DNA of 64,000 nucleotides from Myxococcales bacterium. Its GTDB lineage: Bacteria; Myxococcota_A; Polyangia; Haliangiales; Haliangiaceae. The notes beneath the pieces were generated by a model, which made no database searches, was not told the DNA's origin, and worked only from the letters and a program-made list of their open reading frames with translations. Location of the stretch: assembly GCA_016794525.1 (NCBI GenBank), contig JAEUJY010000021.1, positions 1 through 64,000 of the forward strand, given 5' to 3'. This document shows, piece after piece, positions 41,000 through 49,785 of the stretch (within the stretch, counting starts at the first letter, position 1; each line of letters opens with the position of its first letter). A program made the translations under genes and the position numbers.

Positions 41000-41635
41000 T
41001 CATGGCGCGAGGTTCATCGCTGCGGCGAGGATCGGCTTGACCCACGCGGGTGTCGCGACCTCGGCGCAGCGCCGGGCGATCCGGCCGCGCACGAGATAGG
41101 CGAGTTCGCGGGGCGCAGGTGGCTGACCGGCGTGGGGATCCCCGTGCGCCGAGTTGTCGAAGATGCGGACCTCCGCCAGAAACGGCAGGAGGTCGATCAG
41201 GTTCTCGCGGCACGTGTCCCAGCGCCGCCTGATCGTCGCGTCGTCCACGTCGTGTCCGCCGCGACCGGCGCGCGCGCGGACGCGCGCGATGTGCAACTCG
41301 GCCGACGCGAGGCCGACGAACCAGACGTTGACGACGAACCCGCGGGTCGCAGCTTCCCGGAGTAGCGCCGGCATCGTGCGCCCGCCGAGCGTGGTCTCGA
41401 TTGCGAAGTCGAGGCGCTGCTCGATCGCGCGCTCGAGCAGCGCCCGGCCGATGTTCCAGGCCTCGGCATCGGCCTGGGCGGCCAGGGTCCCCGTCGCGCG
41501 GAGCATCGCGGCGGTCTCGTCGGGATCGAAGTAGTCGGCACCCCTGCGCCGGATCATCGCGCCGCCGATGCTGCTCTTGCCAGCACCGCTGGCGCCGGCC
41601 AGCACCCACAGGATCGGCGGCTCATCGTTCGCCAC
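41000..41635 (-). CDS. zeta-toxin-type P-loop kinase
   Basis: 211 residues from GTG 41635, overlapping the antitoxin gene by 14 bp. The Walker A motif GASGAGKSS (14-22) opens a nucleotide-kinase fold. FDPDETA, IETTLGG and NVWFVGLASAELHIARVRARAGRGGHDV follow, the sequence order of zeta toxin and the related AAA_33 kinases. In the zeta family the target is UDP-N-acetylglucosamine, whose phosphorylation blocks cell-wall synthesis; that substrate is inferred, not shown. Pairing with the Phd-like gene upstream makes a toxin-antitoxin module likely. The module lies beside a decayed kinase gene in a less GC-rich stretch. Confidence 0.83.
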   Translation of the reverse strand: MANDEPPILWVLAGASGAGKSSIGGAMIRRRGADYFDPDETAAMLRATGTLAAQADAEAWNIGRALLERAIEQRLDFAIETTLGGRTMPALLREAATRGFVVNVWFVGLASAELHIARVRARAGRGGHDVDDATIRRRWDTCRENLIDLLPFLAEVRIFDNSAHGDPHAGQPPAPRELAYLVRGRIARRCAEVATPAWVKPILAAAMNLAP

Positions 41636-42110
41636 GCGCCGCCCCCACCGCCGCCGCCGCTAGCTCCGCCGGGTCGGCGTCGAACGCCGCGCGCATCCGT
41701 TCGCGCATGCCGGGCCGCTGCATCGCCGCGAGTCGCGCCTCGTACTGCGCGGTCAACGTGTCGAGCCGACGGCCGGGCGCCTCCATCGCCTCGAACTCGG
41801 TCCACGACACCAGCACCGCGCGCGGGGCGTCGTGCTTGCGGATCACTACGGGCCCGCGGCTCACCGCGGTGTCGAGGATCGACGCGAACTCGTTCTTCGC
41901 TTCGGTCGCAGTGACCTCGCGCGCCTGCCGCCGGATCCGGGGCGCCGGGGCCGCGCTTCCGACCACGACGTCGCTGCTCCCGGTCGCGACGGCCGTCCGA
42001 GGACCCTGCGGGTTTGCCAATCGCACCGTGAATCCGGCGCGGCGGAGCACGACCTCGACCGCTTCGAGGTCATCGATCGAGTCGTCGACGAGCAAGATTC
42101 GGTTGGCCAT
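41622..42110 (-). CDS. Phd/YefM-type antitoxin with receiver-like N terminus
   Basis: 162 residues from ATG 42110; a longer frame to 42146 would start inside the operator. CACAAT (42122-42117) ends 6 nt before the ATG. Residues about 66-110 (VTATEAKNEFASILDTAVSR, GPVVIRKHDAPRAVLVSW) are the Phd/YefM DNA-binding fold that represses its own operon and neutralises the toxin. Residues 1-33 (NRILLVDDSIDDLEAVE) read like the first strand and helix of a response-regulator receiver, cut short, followed by a linker. That chimera is odd, and phosphoreceiver function is not expected from so little. Toxin follows with a 14-bp overlap. Confidence 0.8.
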   Translation of the reverse strand: MANRILLVDDSIDDLEAVEVVLRRAGFTVRLANPQGPRTAVATGSSDVVVGSAAPAPRIRRQAREVTATEAKNEFASILDTAVSRGPVVIRKHDAPRAVLVSWTEFEAMEAPGRRLDTLTAQYEARLAAMQRPGMRERMRAAFDADPAELAAAAVGAARGER

Positions 42111-42162
42111 GACTGCATTGTGGCCATGATTGGCCAAAATGGCCATATGTCTATTTTGGCCA
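42104..42162 (-). promoter_or_regulatory. toxin-antitoxin operator with five TGGCCA sites
   Basis: TGGCCA, itself a palindrome, occurs at 42104, 42121, 42131, 42140 and 42157, spaced 17, 10, 9 and 17 bp, about one or two helical turns and nearly symmetric about the centre. The minus-strand promoter lies inside: -10 CACAAT at 42122-42117 and, 17 bp upstream, TGGCCA at 42145-42140 in the -35 place (4 of 6 with TTGACA). Occupancy by a dimeric antitoxin would block the promoter. The stretch is AT-richer than its surroundings. Confidence 0.7.
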
Positions 42163-42169
42163 GTAGTTT

Positions 42170-42486
42170 TCAGAGTGAAAACAGCATGATGTGCCCGTTT
42201 GGGTCGACGGCTGTGGCGTCATCGCGACGGAGCACGTTCGGAGCTGAGATGTGGCGACGGACGAGCCTGTGGGCATGTCGGCACGCCAAGCCGCGTGCGA
42301 GTTGCAGCATCCATCGCCGGCCAGCGTCGCCGCCGGTCGGCCCCGTACCGCTGCGCGAGCGTGCCACCGCATGAACTCGAGGGCAGTGCCGGCGCCGATG
42401 GCGGTGGCGCTGGGCACGAGACCGTGGCGCGTCGCATGGTCGCTCACGTCGAACAGCTCGTCGAAGTGCTCGCGCAGTTCGTCCCG
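42170..42486 (-). pseudogene. decayed Hanks-type Ser/Thr protein kinase remnant
   Basis: Three frames join into kinase sequence. HVRDELREHFDELFDVSD to ALEFMR (down to about 42368), then GGTLAQRYGADRRRRW (to about 42312), then MLQLARGLACRHAHRLVRRH and ISAPNVLRRDDATAV, ending at 42170. Compare EYxxGGTLAxR ... QLARGLAxAHxxxLVHRDIxPxNVLxxDDGTA of bacterial Ser/Thr kinases. The catalytic HRD has become RRH and no DFG follows (VDPNG), so it is dead, with frameshifts near 42368 and 42312. The activation loop and C-lobe are missing; the toxin-antitoxin operator abuts the broken end. No other gene is visible in 42170-42520. Confidence 0.55.
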
Positions 42487-42522
42487 CACGTGGGCTCGAT
42501 GCGCGCAATGAGTGGGCGGCGA

Positions 42523-42552
42523 TTGAGCCCCGGGCCGCGTCCGCGTTAGCCT
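42523..42552 (+). promoter_or_regulatory. candidate leaderless promoter for the rRNA methyltransferase
   Basis: TTGAGC at 42523-42528, 18-nt spacer, TAGCCT at 42547-42552, then 7 nt to GTG 42560. Good sigma70-type spacing; transcription would start at or one base from the start codon. Confidence 0.45.
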
Positions 42553-42559
42553 GTCGTCG

Positions 42560-43735
42560 GTGCCCACCCGCCGCGCGTGTCCGCAGCGCTACCAGCTCTC
42601 CAAGCGCGCGCTGGCGGTGGTGAAGGAGGGCCACCCGTGGATCTTCCGCGGCCTGGTGTCGAGCGCGGCCAGCGCGCTGGCCGACGGCCAGTGGCTGGCG
42701 CTGTACGACGGCGGCAACCAGGTGGTCGGCCACGGCGTCTACGCCGCCGAGGGCGCGATCGCGATCCGCGTGCTCGATCGCGCGGTGGTGCGGCCGCGGG
42801 CCGGCGACTTCGCGGCGCGGATCGCCGCGGCGCTGGCCCGTCGCAAGGCGCTGCGCGACGAGACCGACGGCTTCCGCGCGATCAACGGCGAGAGCGACGG
42901 CCTGCCGGGCGTCGTCGTCGACGTGTTCGGCGCCGCGGTCGTGACCCAGGCCTACGGCGCCGGCCTCGACGCGCTGGCGCGGTACGCCGGGCTGCGGGTG
43001 GCGCGGACGCTGGGCGCGGCCGGCGTCGTGGTGCGCGGCGCGCAGCGACGGGTCGGCGGCGGGGCGGCGGCGCCGCGGGTGGTGGCCGGCGTCGCCGCCG
43101 ATCTGGCGTGGTTCCGCGAGGGACCGCTGGCGTTCGCGGCGCGGCCCAAGACCGGTCAGAAGAGCGGCACCTTCCTCGACCTGCGCGGGCTGCGCCGCTG
43201 GTGCCGGACCGCGCCGCTGGCCGGGGCGCGCGTGCTCAACCTGTTCGCGTACACCGGCACGCTGGGCCGGGCCTGCGAGCACGCGGGCGCCGCCCACGTC
43301 ACGCAGATCGATCGCGCCGCCGACGCGCTGGCGTTCGCCGCGGCCCACCACGTCGGCGACCCGGCGCGCCACGCGTTCGTCGACGCCGACGTCTTCGCGT
43401 GGTGCAAGCAGGCGCCGGGCGACGCGCGCTTCGAGCTGGTGATCGTCGATCCGCCGTCGATGACGTCGCGCATCGACCAGGTGCCCGGCGTGCTGGCGAC
43501 GTACCGCCGGCTGCACGCCGCGGCCGCGGCCCGGGTCGCGCCGGGCGGGCGCATCGTCGTCGCGTGCTGCACGTCGCGGGTCAGCCGGCAGCAGTTCGCC
43601 GAGGTGGCGCACGCGACGCTGGGCCGGCGCTTCGCGCTCGAGCGCGACCTGCCGCCCGAGGTCGATCACCCGGTCGGCTTCCCCGAGGCCGACTACCTCA
43701 AGGTGCTGGTGTTCCGCGAGCGCGACCGTGCCTGA
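42560..43735 (+). CDS. RlmI-type class I SAM-dependent rRNA methyltransferase
   Basis: 391 residues from GTG 42560. An N-terminal PUA-like domain (EGHPWIFRGLVSS) is followed by INGESDGLPGVVVDVFG and TGQKSGTFLDLR, then the methyltransferase motif I VLNLFAYTGTLG, IDRAADAL and VDPPSMT. The order and spacing match the RlmI family, which makes m5C in 23S rRNA, with a catalytic Cys near CCTSR. Cytoplasmic. Overlaps the DNA glycosylase by 8 bp, so likely one transcript. The exact modified position is inferred by family only. Confidence 0.9.
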   Translation: MPTRRACPQRYQLSKRALAVVKEGHPWIFRGLVSSAASALADGQWLALYDGGNQVVGHGVYAAEGAIAIRVLDRAVVRPRAGDFAARIAAALARRKALRDETDGFRAINGESDGLPGVVVDVFGAAVVTQAYGAGLDALARYAGLRVARTLGAAGVVVRGAQRRVGGGAAAPRVVAGVAADLAWFREGPLAFAARPKTGQKSGTFLDLRGLRRWCRTAPLAGARVLNLFAYTGTLGRACEHAGAAHVTQIDRAADALAFAAAHHVGDPARHAFVDADVFAWCKQAPGDARFELVIVDPPSMTSRIDQVPGVLATYRRLHAAAAARVAPGGRIVVACCTSRVSRQQFAEVAHATLGRRFALERDLPPEVDHPVGFPEADYLKVLVFRERDRA

Positions 43736-44696
43736 GTTGCCCGACATCACGATCTACGTCGAGCGGCTGGCCGCGACGCTGGTCGGGCACCCGCTGACCG
43801 GGCTGCGCATCCCCAGCCCGTTCGTCGTCCGCACGTTCGATCCGCCGGTGACCGCGCTGGTCGGCCACGCGGTGCGCGGCGTGACCCGCCTCGGCAAGCG
43901 GCTGGTGCTGCGGTTCGACGACGATCTCTACGCGGTGATCCACCTGATGATCGCCGGGCGGCTGCGGTGGAAGCCGCCCAAGGCCGCGCTGCCCGGCAAG
44001 CTCGGCCTGGCGGCGTTCGACTTCGACCACGGCACGCTGAGCTTCACCGAGGCGTCGAAGAAGAAGCGGGCGTCGCTCCACGTCGTGCGCGGCGCCGCGG
44101 CGCTGGCCGACTTCGATCGCGGCGGCCTCGACCTGTTCGCGGCCACGCCGGCCAGCTTCCTGGCGGCGCTCACCGCCGAGAACCACACGATCAAGCGCGC
44201 GCTGACCGATCCGACGATCATCGACGGCGTCGGCAACGCGTACTCCGACGAGATCCTGCACCTGGCGGCGGTGTCGCCGTTCAAGCAGACCCGGACGTTC
44301 ACGCTGGCCGAGGCCGCGGCGCTGCTCGACGCCGCGCGGGCGTGCCTGACCGGGTGGATCGACCGGCTGCGCGCCGAGGTCGGGGCCGGCTTCCCCGACG
44401 AGGTGACCGCGTTCCGCCCCGAGATGGCGGTCCACGGCAAGTACGGGCAGCCGTGCCCGCGCTGCGGCGCGCCGGTCCAGCGCATCAAGTACGCCGACAA
44501 CGAGGCCAACTACTGCGCCCCGTGCCAGACCGGCGGCAAGCTGCTGGCCGACCGCGGGCTGTCGCGCCTGCTCAAGGCCGACTGGCCCAAGACCCTGGAT
44601 CAGCTGGAAGAACGCCGGGCCCAGGCCCGCGCGGTGGTGGCGGGGCCGGACACCGGCGGCCTGTCAGGCCCTGGTAAGAAACCCCGCCGACCGTAG
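43728..44696 (+). CDS. Fpg/Nei-family DNA glycosylase
   Basis: 322 residues from GTG 43728. Begins MPELPDITIY: Pro2 and Glu3 are the catalytic N-terminal pair after Met removal. Lys at KRLVLRF and the H2TH helix region follow, with IDGVGNAYSDEILHLA, the conserved substrate-binding Asn. The C-terminal zinc finger is CPRCGAPVQRIKYADNEANYCAPC. Removes oxidised bases and cuts the strand. About 50 residues longer than the typical 270, the excess lying in the C-terminal tail. Overlaps the methyltransferase gene. Confidence 0.92.
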   Translation: MPELPDITIYVERLAATLVGHPLTGLRIPSPFVVRTFDPPVTALVGHAVRGVTRLGKRLVLRFDDDLYAVIHLMIAGRLRWKPPKAALPGKLGLAAFDFDHGTLSFTEASKKKRASLHVVRGAAALADFDRGGLDLFAATPASFLAALTAENHTIKRALTDPTIIDGVGNAYSDEILHLAAVSPFKQTRTFTLAEAAALLDAARACLTGWIDRLRAEVGAGFPDEVTAFRPEMAVHGKYGQPCPRCGAPVQRIKYADNEANYCAPCQTGGKLLADRGLSRLLKADWPKTLDQLEERRAQARAVVAGPDTGGLSGPGKKPRRP

Positions 44697-44829
44697 ACCG
44701 CGGCTCGCGCTGGCGCGTCTCACCCGCTATCGAATGCGCACCGGGAGCGGGGTCGTCATGCGGCCCGGCCGTCGGGTGTGCCTGACGTCCGTCCACCTGT
44801 CCGTCCACCCACGCTCCTCCCGAGGTCCC

Positions 44830-47133
44830 ATGCGCAAGCTTCTCGCCGGCTTCCTGTTCGCGTCCGCGCTGTCTGGCGCCACCGGCTGTGCCTCCAAGGC
44901 CAAGCCCACCACCACCTTCGTCAAGGTCGACCAGGTGTCGCTGGGCAAGGTCGTCGTCTACCGCAACGGCGTCGCGTTCTACGAGCGCCGGGCCCAGGTC
45001 GAGGGCGGCAAGCTGACGGTGCGGGTGCCGCGCGATCGCGTCGACGACTTTCTCAAGTCGCTGACCGTGGTCGACGCCAAGACCGGCAAGCCGCTCCCCG
45101 CCAGCTTCCCGCGCCAGCAGAGCGACGGCGGCCCGTTCCTCGAGATGACGCTCGACATCCCCACCGCCAAGGAGCCCGGCCAGATCGCCGACGTCGTCCT
45201 GACCTACGTCACCGAGGCGCCGGTGTGGAAGCCCAGCTACCGCATCGCGATCTCCGACAGCGGCAAGGTCATGCTCGAGGGCTGGGCCATCGTCGACAAC
45301 ACCTCGGGCGAGGACTGGAAGGACGTGATGGTCGGCGTCGGCTCGAGCTCGGCCCTGTCGTTCCGCTACGACCTGTGGAGCGTGCGCACGGTCGAGCGCG
45401 AGACGCTGCACATCGACGAGCAGTTCGCGGTGGCGCCGCCGACCGCGGTGTCGCCCTACGGCGGCGCCGGTGGCGAGGCCGCCCCGACGATGGTCGCCGA
45501 GCTGGGCGACGACGAGATCCGCCGGCCGGCCGGCCACCCCGAGAACCTCGACGCGCGCCTGGCCAAGAACGCCGAGGAGGTCGAGGACTACGGCGACGCC
45601 GGCGCCGACGACGGCGACTTCGGCAACCTCGACGTCGCCACCGGCAGCGTCGCCCCGTCGGCGCCCAGCGCGTCGCGCGGCGGCGGCGCCGGCATGGGGG
45701 GTGGCTACCGCGACGACAGCGGCGGCGGCAAGAAGCGCCCGGCCAAGCCCAAGGACGCGGCCAAGGCGGCGCGGGTGGCCAAGCTCGAGCAGGAGCGGGC
45801 CCAGCTCGAGTACCAGCGGCAGCGGGTGTCCGAGGGCGACCGCAAGGTCGCGCAGCTCGCGCCCGACCTGATCAAGAACAAGCGCAACCTCGTGATCGAG
45901 GGCTACGCCGACGTCAACGAGCCGGGCAGCGAGCAGCGCGCGATGGACCGCGCCAACATCGTCAAGATGCAGCTGATCGACGCCGGCGTGCCGCCGGCGC
46001 AGATCCGCGTCGTCAACCGCGGCGCGGTGCCGGGCCAGCGCGCCGGCGTGCGGATGGTGACCGAGGCCCCGACCGCCGAGAAGACCGCCGGCGGCGCCAA
46101 GCCGGCCGAGGCCGACGCCTCGCCGGTGGGCGAGAGCCACTTCCAGTCCGAGATCCCGATGACCGTGGCCAAGGGCACCAGCGTGATGGTGTCGATGGTG
46201 CGGTCGGAGACCGACGGCGAGCAGGTCTACCTCTACGACGCCGAGAGCGATCGCGGCAACGACCGCTTCGCGTTCAAGGCGGTGCGGCTGCACAACCCGA
46301 CCGACTCGACGCTCGAGACCGGGCCGGTGACGGTCTACGGCGACGACCGCTACATCGGCGAGGGCCTGACCGAGCCGATCCCGCCCAAGGCCAACGTCGT
46401 CGTGCCGTTCGCGCTCGACCGGCAGATCGTCGTCGACCGCGACGACGCGACCGAGAACCAGGTGGCGCGGCTGGTGACCTTGCAGCGCGGCATCCTGACC
46501 GCCGAGGTCCAGCACATCAAGCGCACCAAGCTGACGTTCACCAGCCGGCTGCACACGCCGACCAAGGTCTACGTCCGCCACACCACCGAGAAGGGCTGGC
46601 TGGTGCTCGACGCGCCCAAGACCTACGAGCGGCTGGGCGACGCCCACCTGTTCGAGATCGCGCTGGGCGCCGGCGAGACCAAGGTGGTCGAGATCGCCGA
46701 GGCGACGCCGCTGACCCGCACGCTCGACCTGGCGCAGCCGACGACGCTCGACATGATGAAGGTGTTCGTCGACAGCCCGCACCCGAGCCCCGAGCTCAAG
46801 AAGCAGCTGCAGGACCTGCTGGCGATCCACCGCGAGGTGATCGACACCGACGAGAAGATCGCCAACCTGCGCGACCGCGCCGCCGAGTACCGCCTGCGCA
46901 TGGACGAGCTGAACGACCAGATCATCTCGCTCAAGAAGGTCAAGACCGCGACCAGCCTGTCGCGCAACCTGCAGGACAAGATGAAGGACATCTCGGACCG
47001 CGTGCAGAAGACGACGATCGACATCGTCGACAACCAGGAGAAGCTGATGCTGGCCAAGGTCCGCTTCCAGGACGCGCTGGCCGAGCTGACGCTGCCCGAC
47101 GCAGCGGCGCACCTCGCCGTCACGGCGCCGTGA
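44830..47133 (+). CDS. DUF4139-type lipoprotein (paralogue 1)
   Basis: 767 residues from ATG 44830. Signal with lipobox (SGATGC, Cys20). N-terminal module with KVVVYRNGVAFYERRAQVEGG and DDFLKSLTVVD, then WKPSYRIAISD and EGWAIVDNTSGEDWKDV. After FAVAPPTAVSPYGG comes a variable linker of about 130 residues, here acidic and Gly-rich (about 195-300), then an OmpA-like LVIEGYADVNE ... DRANIVKMQLIDAGV. The DUF4139 core follows with RFAFKAVRLHNPTDS and LDRQIVVDRDD, ending in a coiled coil (about 640-740). First of three paralogues (also 52115 and 54788). Envelope protein of unknown role. Confidence 0.87.
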   Translation: MRKLLAGFLFASALSGATGCASKAKPTTTFVKVDQVSLGKVVVYRNGVAFYERRAQVEGGKLTVRVPRDRVDDFLKSLTVVDAKTGKPLPASFPRQQSDGGPFLEMTLDIPTAKEPGQIADVVLTYVTEAPVWKPSYRIAISDSGKVMLEGWAIVDNTSGEDWKDVMVGVGSSSALSFRYDLWSVRTVERETLHIDEQFAVAPPTAVSPYGGAGGEAAPTMVAELGDDEIRRPAGHPENLDARLAKNAEEVEDYGDAGADDGDFGNLDVATGSVAPSAPSASRGGGAGMGGGYRDDSGGGKKRPAKPKDAAKAARVAKLEQERAQLEYQRQRVSEGDRKVAQLAPDLIKNKRNLVIEGYADVNEPGSEQRAMDRANIVKMQLIDAGVPPAQIRVVNRGAVPGQRAGVRMVTEAPTAEKTAGGAKPAEADASPVGESHFQSEIPMTVAKGTSVMVSMVRSETDGEQVYLYDAESDRGNDRFAFKAVRLHNPTDSTLETGPVTVYGDDRYIGEGLTEPIPPKANVVVPFALDRQIVVDRDDATENQVARLVTLQRGILTAEVQHIKRTKLTFTSRLHTPTKVYVRHTTEKGWLVLDAPKTYERLGDAHLFEIALGAGETKVVEIAEATPLTRTLDLAQPTTLDMMKVFVDSPHPSPELKKQLQDLLAIHREVIDTDEKIANLRDRAAEYRLRMDELNDQIISLKKVKTATSLSRNLQDKMKDISDRVQKTTIDIVDNQEKLMLAKVRFQDALAELTLPDAAAHLAVTAP

Positions 47134-47287
47134 CCGCGCGCGGGTGAGGCGGCCCGGCCGTCGTCGGGGGTGAGCGGGACCGGGCGAGCAACGGTTGCTC
47201 ACTGGGCAAGGTTGGCTCGCCGCACCCGCGTCCCGGGCCGGCCGGCCCGGCCCGTCGCCTGGCCTGGCGGCTGCAATCGCCGCGGGG

Positions 47288-48325
47288 ATGCTGGAAGCAC
47301 CGTTCGCCCCCGCGCCCACGATCCTCAACGGCGGCATCGACCGCGCGGTCCGCTGCTGGGAGGCCTGCCGCGAGGCCAACCCGGGCGGCTACGGCGCGGG
47401 GGTCGTGCAGCGGGTCGACGGCTGGGGGATGCGGGTCAGCGACGTCACGTCGTGCTCGCCGTTCACCGCGACGGCGACCGCGATGATGCTGCACCGCGCG
47501 GCCAGCGGCGACGGCGGGCCCGATCCGCTGGAGTTCCCGCCCGCGGAGCGGCTGTGGACCCCGTGCTTCGACGGCGGCACGACGCCGTTGCCGGCCGACT
47601 TCTACCAGCTGTCCAACGGCTTCTACCTGAGCGGTGACGGCGAGGTGCCGCGGCGGCGGGCGCTGGCCCGGATCCTCGCCGACCTGCCGGCCGACGCGCC
47701 GCTGGTCGTGGCCCGGCCCGGGCGTGAGCCCGACGACGCCGACCGCACCTCCGGCGCGCTGCTGCTGTTCAACCTCGGCTACGAGATCGAGCCGGCGGAC
47801 ATGCGGCGCGGCGACTTCGTCGGCATCGCCTGGGGGCACTGGGGCGCGCACGCGTCGTTCTGCTGGGACGTGCACCTCGCCGCCGACGGCGCCGTCGACG
47901 CCTTCCAGTTCGTCAGCGCCAACTCCGGTCCCGGCGTCAGCATCGCCGCGCGCGACTACGAGCCGTTCTTCGCCACCGAACACCACGGCGGCCAGCTCAC
48001 GTACCGCGCCCTGCACCAGCCGCACCTCGCCGATCGCGAGCTCAACGTCACCGCGGGGCGGTGGGAGTGCCTGCCCGGGGGGCGCGCCGCCGACGTCGAC
48101 GTCACGACGTTCATCGCCGACGTCCCCCGCCGCAACTGCATCGACGCCAGCAACGCGCCGAGCGGCAAGTACTACGTCCGCGCGCTGCGGGTGATCCGCT
48201 TCTGGGGGGTGGCGCCACCCGAGCGGGCCGCCGCGCTCGACAGCCCGCTGGCGGCGAGCTTCCCGCTGGCGACCGCGCTGGCCCGCGAGGCCGCGCCGCC
48301 GCCGTTCGCCTGTGCCCGGCCCTGA
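47288..48325 (+). CDS. unrecognised protein, possible cysteine peptidase-like fold
   Basis: 345 residues from ATG 47288; a longer frame to 47195 is composed of Ala/Gly/Pro and lacks support. A Cys in DVTSCSPFTATATAMMLH and a His in GIAWGHWGAHASFCWDVHL, in that order, are reminiscent of NlpC/P60- or CHAP-type peptidases, but spacing is not diagnostic. Other Cys: RCWEACREAN, TPCFDGG, WECLPGG, NCIDAS. No signal peptide, so it may act in the cytoplasm or leave by another route. Followed 23 bp later by the next unknown gene. No name is offered. Confidence 0.62.
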   Translation: MLEAPFAPAPTILNGGIDRAVRCWEACREANPGGYGAGVVQRVDGWGMRVSDVTSCSPFTATATAMMLHRAASGDGGPDPLEFPPAERLWTPCFDGGTTPLPADFYQLSNGFYLSGDGEVPRRRALARILADLPADAPLVVARPGREPDDADRTSGALLLFNLGYEIEPADMRRGDFVGIAWGHWGAHASFCWDVHLAADGAVDAFQFVSANSGPGVSIAARDYEPFFATEHHGGQLTYRALHQPHLADRELNVTAGRWECLPGGRAADVDVTTFIADVPRRNCIDASNAPSGKYYVRALRVIRFWGVAPPERAAALDSPLAASFPLATALAREAAPPPFACARP

Positions 48326-48348
48326 TCCGACCCTCACCTGGAGCACCC

Positions 48349-49785
48349 ATGACCACGACGATCGCCTCCGACACCGCCGCGCGCGCGCTGCTGAACTACC
48401 TCTACGCGGTCCTGACCGACGGCCGCGAGCAGTTCGACGCGCGCAACGCCGCCGAGCGCTTCATCACCTGGTGCCTGCCCGGCCTGCCGATCGACGCCGA
48501 CGAGCTGCGCTTCCTGCGCCGCGGCCTGCACGGCGAGGGCGCCACCGCGGAGGAGCGCGACGCCGACGCGCGGATCTTGACCGGCCAGGCGGCGCGCTTC
48601 GCGATGATGTGCGACTTCATCCCCGACGTCACCGGCGCGTACGGCGCGCAGGCGGAGGTCGCGTTCCATCGCAGCGAGCGATCGCTCGCCCGGATGTACC
48701 AGCGGGTCCTGACCCACAGCCAGGTGGCCGCGCTGACGATCACGCCCGAGGAGCAGGCGCAGATCGATCGCTGGCAGGCGCGGCTGTACGGGACCCGCGA
48801 GCGCGTCGACGAGGACACCGGCGAGAAGACCGTCGAGCCGTTCGACGGCCCGGAGCTGGTCGCCTACAAGAAGTACCAGGCCGGCTACGAGGCCGCGCTG
48901 ATGGCCTACAACGCGGCGCGCCTGGCCGATCCAGGCTTCCGCTTCAACGAGCCGATCCACCGCAACCGCCTGATGCTCGCGCTCGACGAGTGGAAGGGCG
49001 CCGGCAAGAAGGGCGAGGTCGAGACCGCGCTGGCGCGGCTGGCGCAGGCGACCGGTCGCGATCTGGCGCTGTGGAAGCGCGACCTCGAGGCGCGGATGGT
49101 GACCGGGCGCCAGGCCGACGAGGTGCTGGGCGAGTTCTGGACCACGGCGCTGGTGCCGGCCGGGTTCGCGAGCAAGGACGCCGGGTGGGTCAAGCACACC
49201 TTCCACCACGAGCTCGCGACCAAGCACCAGACCGGGACGCACACGCGGTTCGGCGGCGACCTCGGCCTCAAGGTCGGCAAGTTCAAGCTCACCGGCGGCG
49301 GGGCGTCGTCGCGTGACACCACGCGCGAGATCTCGACGTTGACCGATCTGTCGGTGAGCTTCGAGGTGGCCCAGGTGCCGCTGGTGCGGCCGTGGTTCGA
49401 TCCGGTGTTCCTCGAGAGCCGGACCTGGCGGCTCGGCGCGAGCGCGGTCGAGCTGACCCAGCTGTCCGACGGCAAGGCGCCGCCGCAGGGCCAGCTGATC
49501 GGCTACCCGACGGCGGTCATCTTCGCCCGCAGCGTCACGGTCGACGCCAAGGAGATCCGCGACGAGCTGCGCACGCTCAAGACCCACGTCGAGGGCGGCG
49601 GCGGCGTCAGCTTCGGGCCGCTCCACCTCGGCGGCAAGGGCGAGCGCACCCACGAGTCGAATCGCTCGAGCCACGAGGCGGCCACCAGCGGATGGACCAG
49701 CAGCGGCCTGCAGATCCTGGGCTTCCGCTGCCACCTGCTCGACGCCAGCCCCAACCCGTTGCCGACGATCGAGGCCTGGGCGTGA
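48349..49785 (+). CDS. unrecognised protein
   Basis: 478 residues from ATG 48349. Largely helical, hydrophilic first part (about 1-280) with charged runs, then a beta-rich region with GGDLGLKVGKFKLTGGGASS and a second Gly-rich stretch (GGGGVSFGPLHLGGKGERTHES) near the end. No signal peptide or span. Stop overlaps the GTG of the next gene (GTGA, 49782), so the two are coupled. No family recognised. Confidence 0.72.
   Translation: MTTTIASDTAARALLNYLYAVLTDGREQFDARNAAERFITWCLPGLPIDADELRFLRRGLHGEGATAEERDADARILTGQAARFAMMCDFIPDVTGAYGAQAEVAFHRSERSLARMYQRVLTHSQVAALTITPEEQAQIDRWQARLYGTRERVDEDTGEKTVEPFDGPELVAYKKYQAGYEAALMAYNAARLADPGFRFNEPIHRNRLMLALDEWKGAGKKGEVETALARLAQATGRDLALWKRDLEARMVTGRQADEVLGEFWTTALVPAGFASKDAGWVKHTFHHELATKHQTGTHTRFGGDLGLKVGKFKLTGGGASSRDTTREISTLTDLSVSFEVAQVPLVRPWFDPVFLESRTWRLGASAVELTQLSDGKAPPQGQLIGYPTAVIFARSVTVDAKEIRDELRTLKTHVEGGGGVSFGPLHLGGKGERTHESNRSSHEAATSGWTSSGLQILGFRCHLLDASPNPLPTIEAWA

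Noticed and set aside
42475-42495. Third copy of the palindrome (GTCCCGCACGTGGG)
   Set aside because: An inserted base breaks the palindrome and no period follows; taken as chance.
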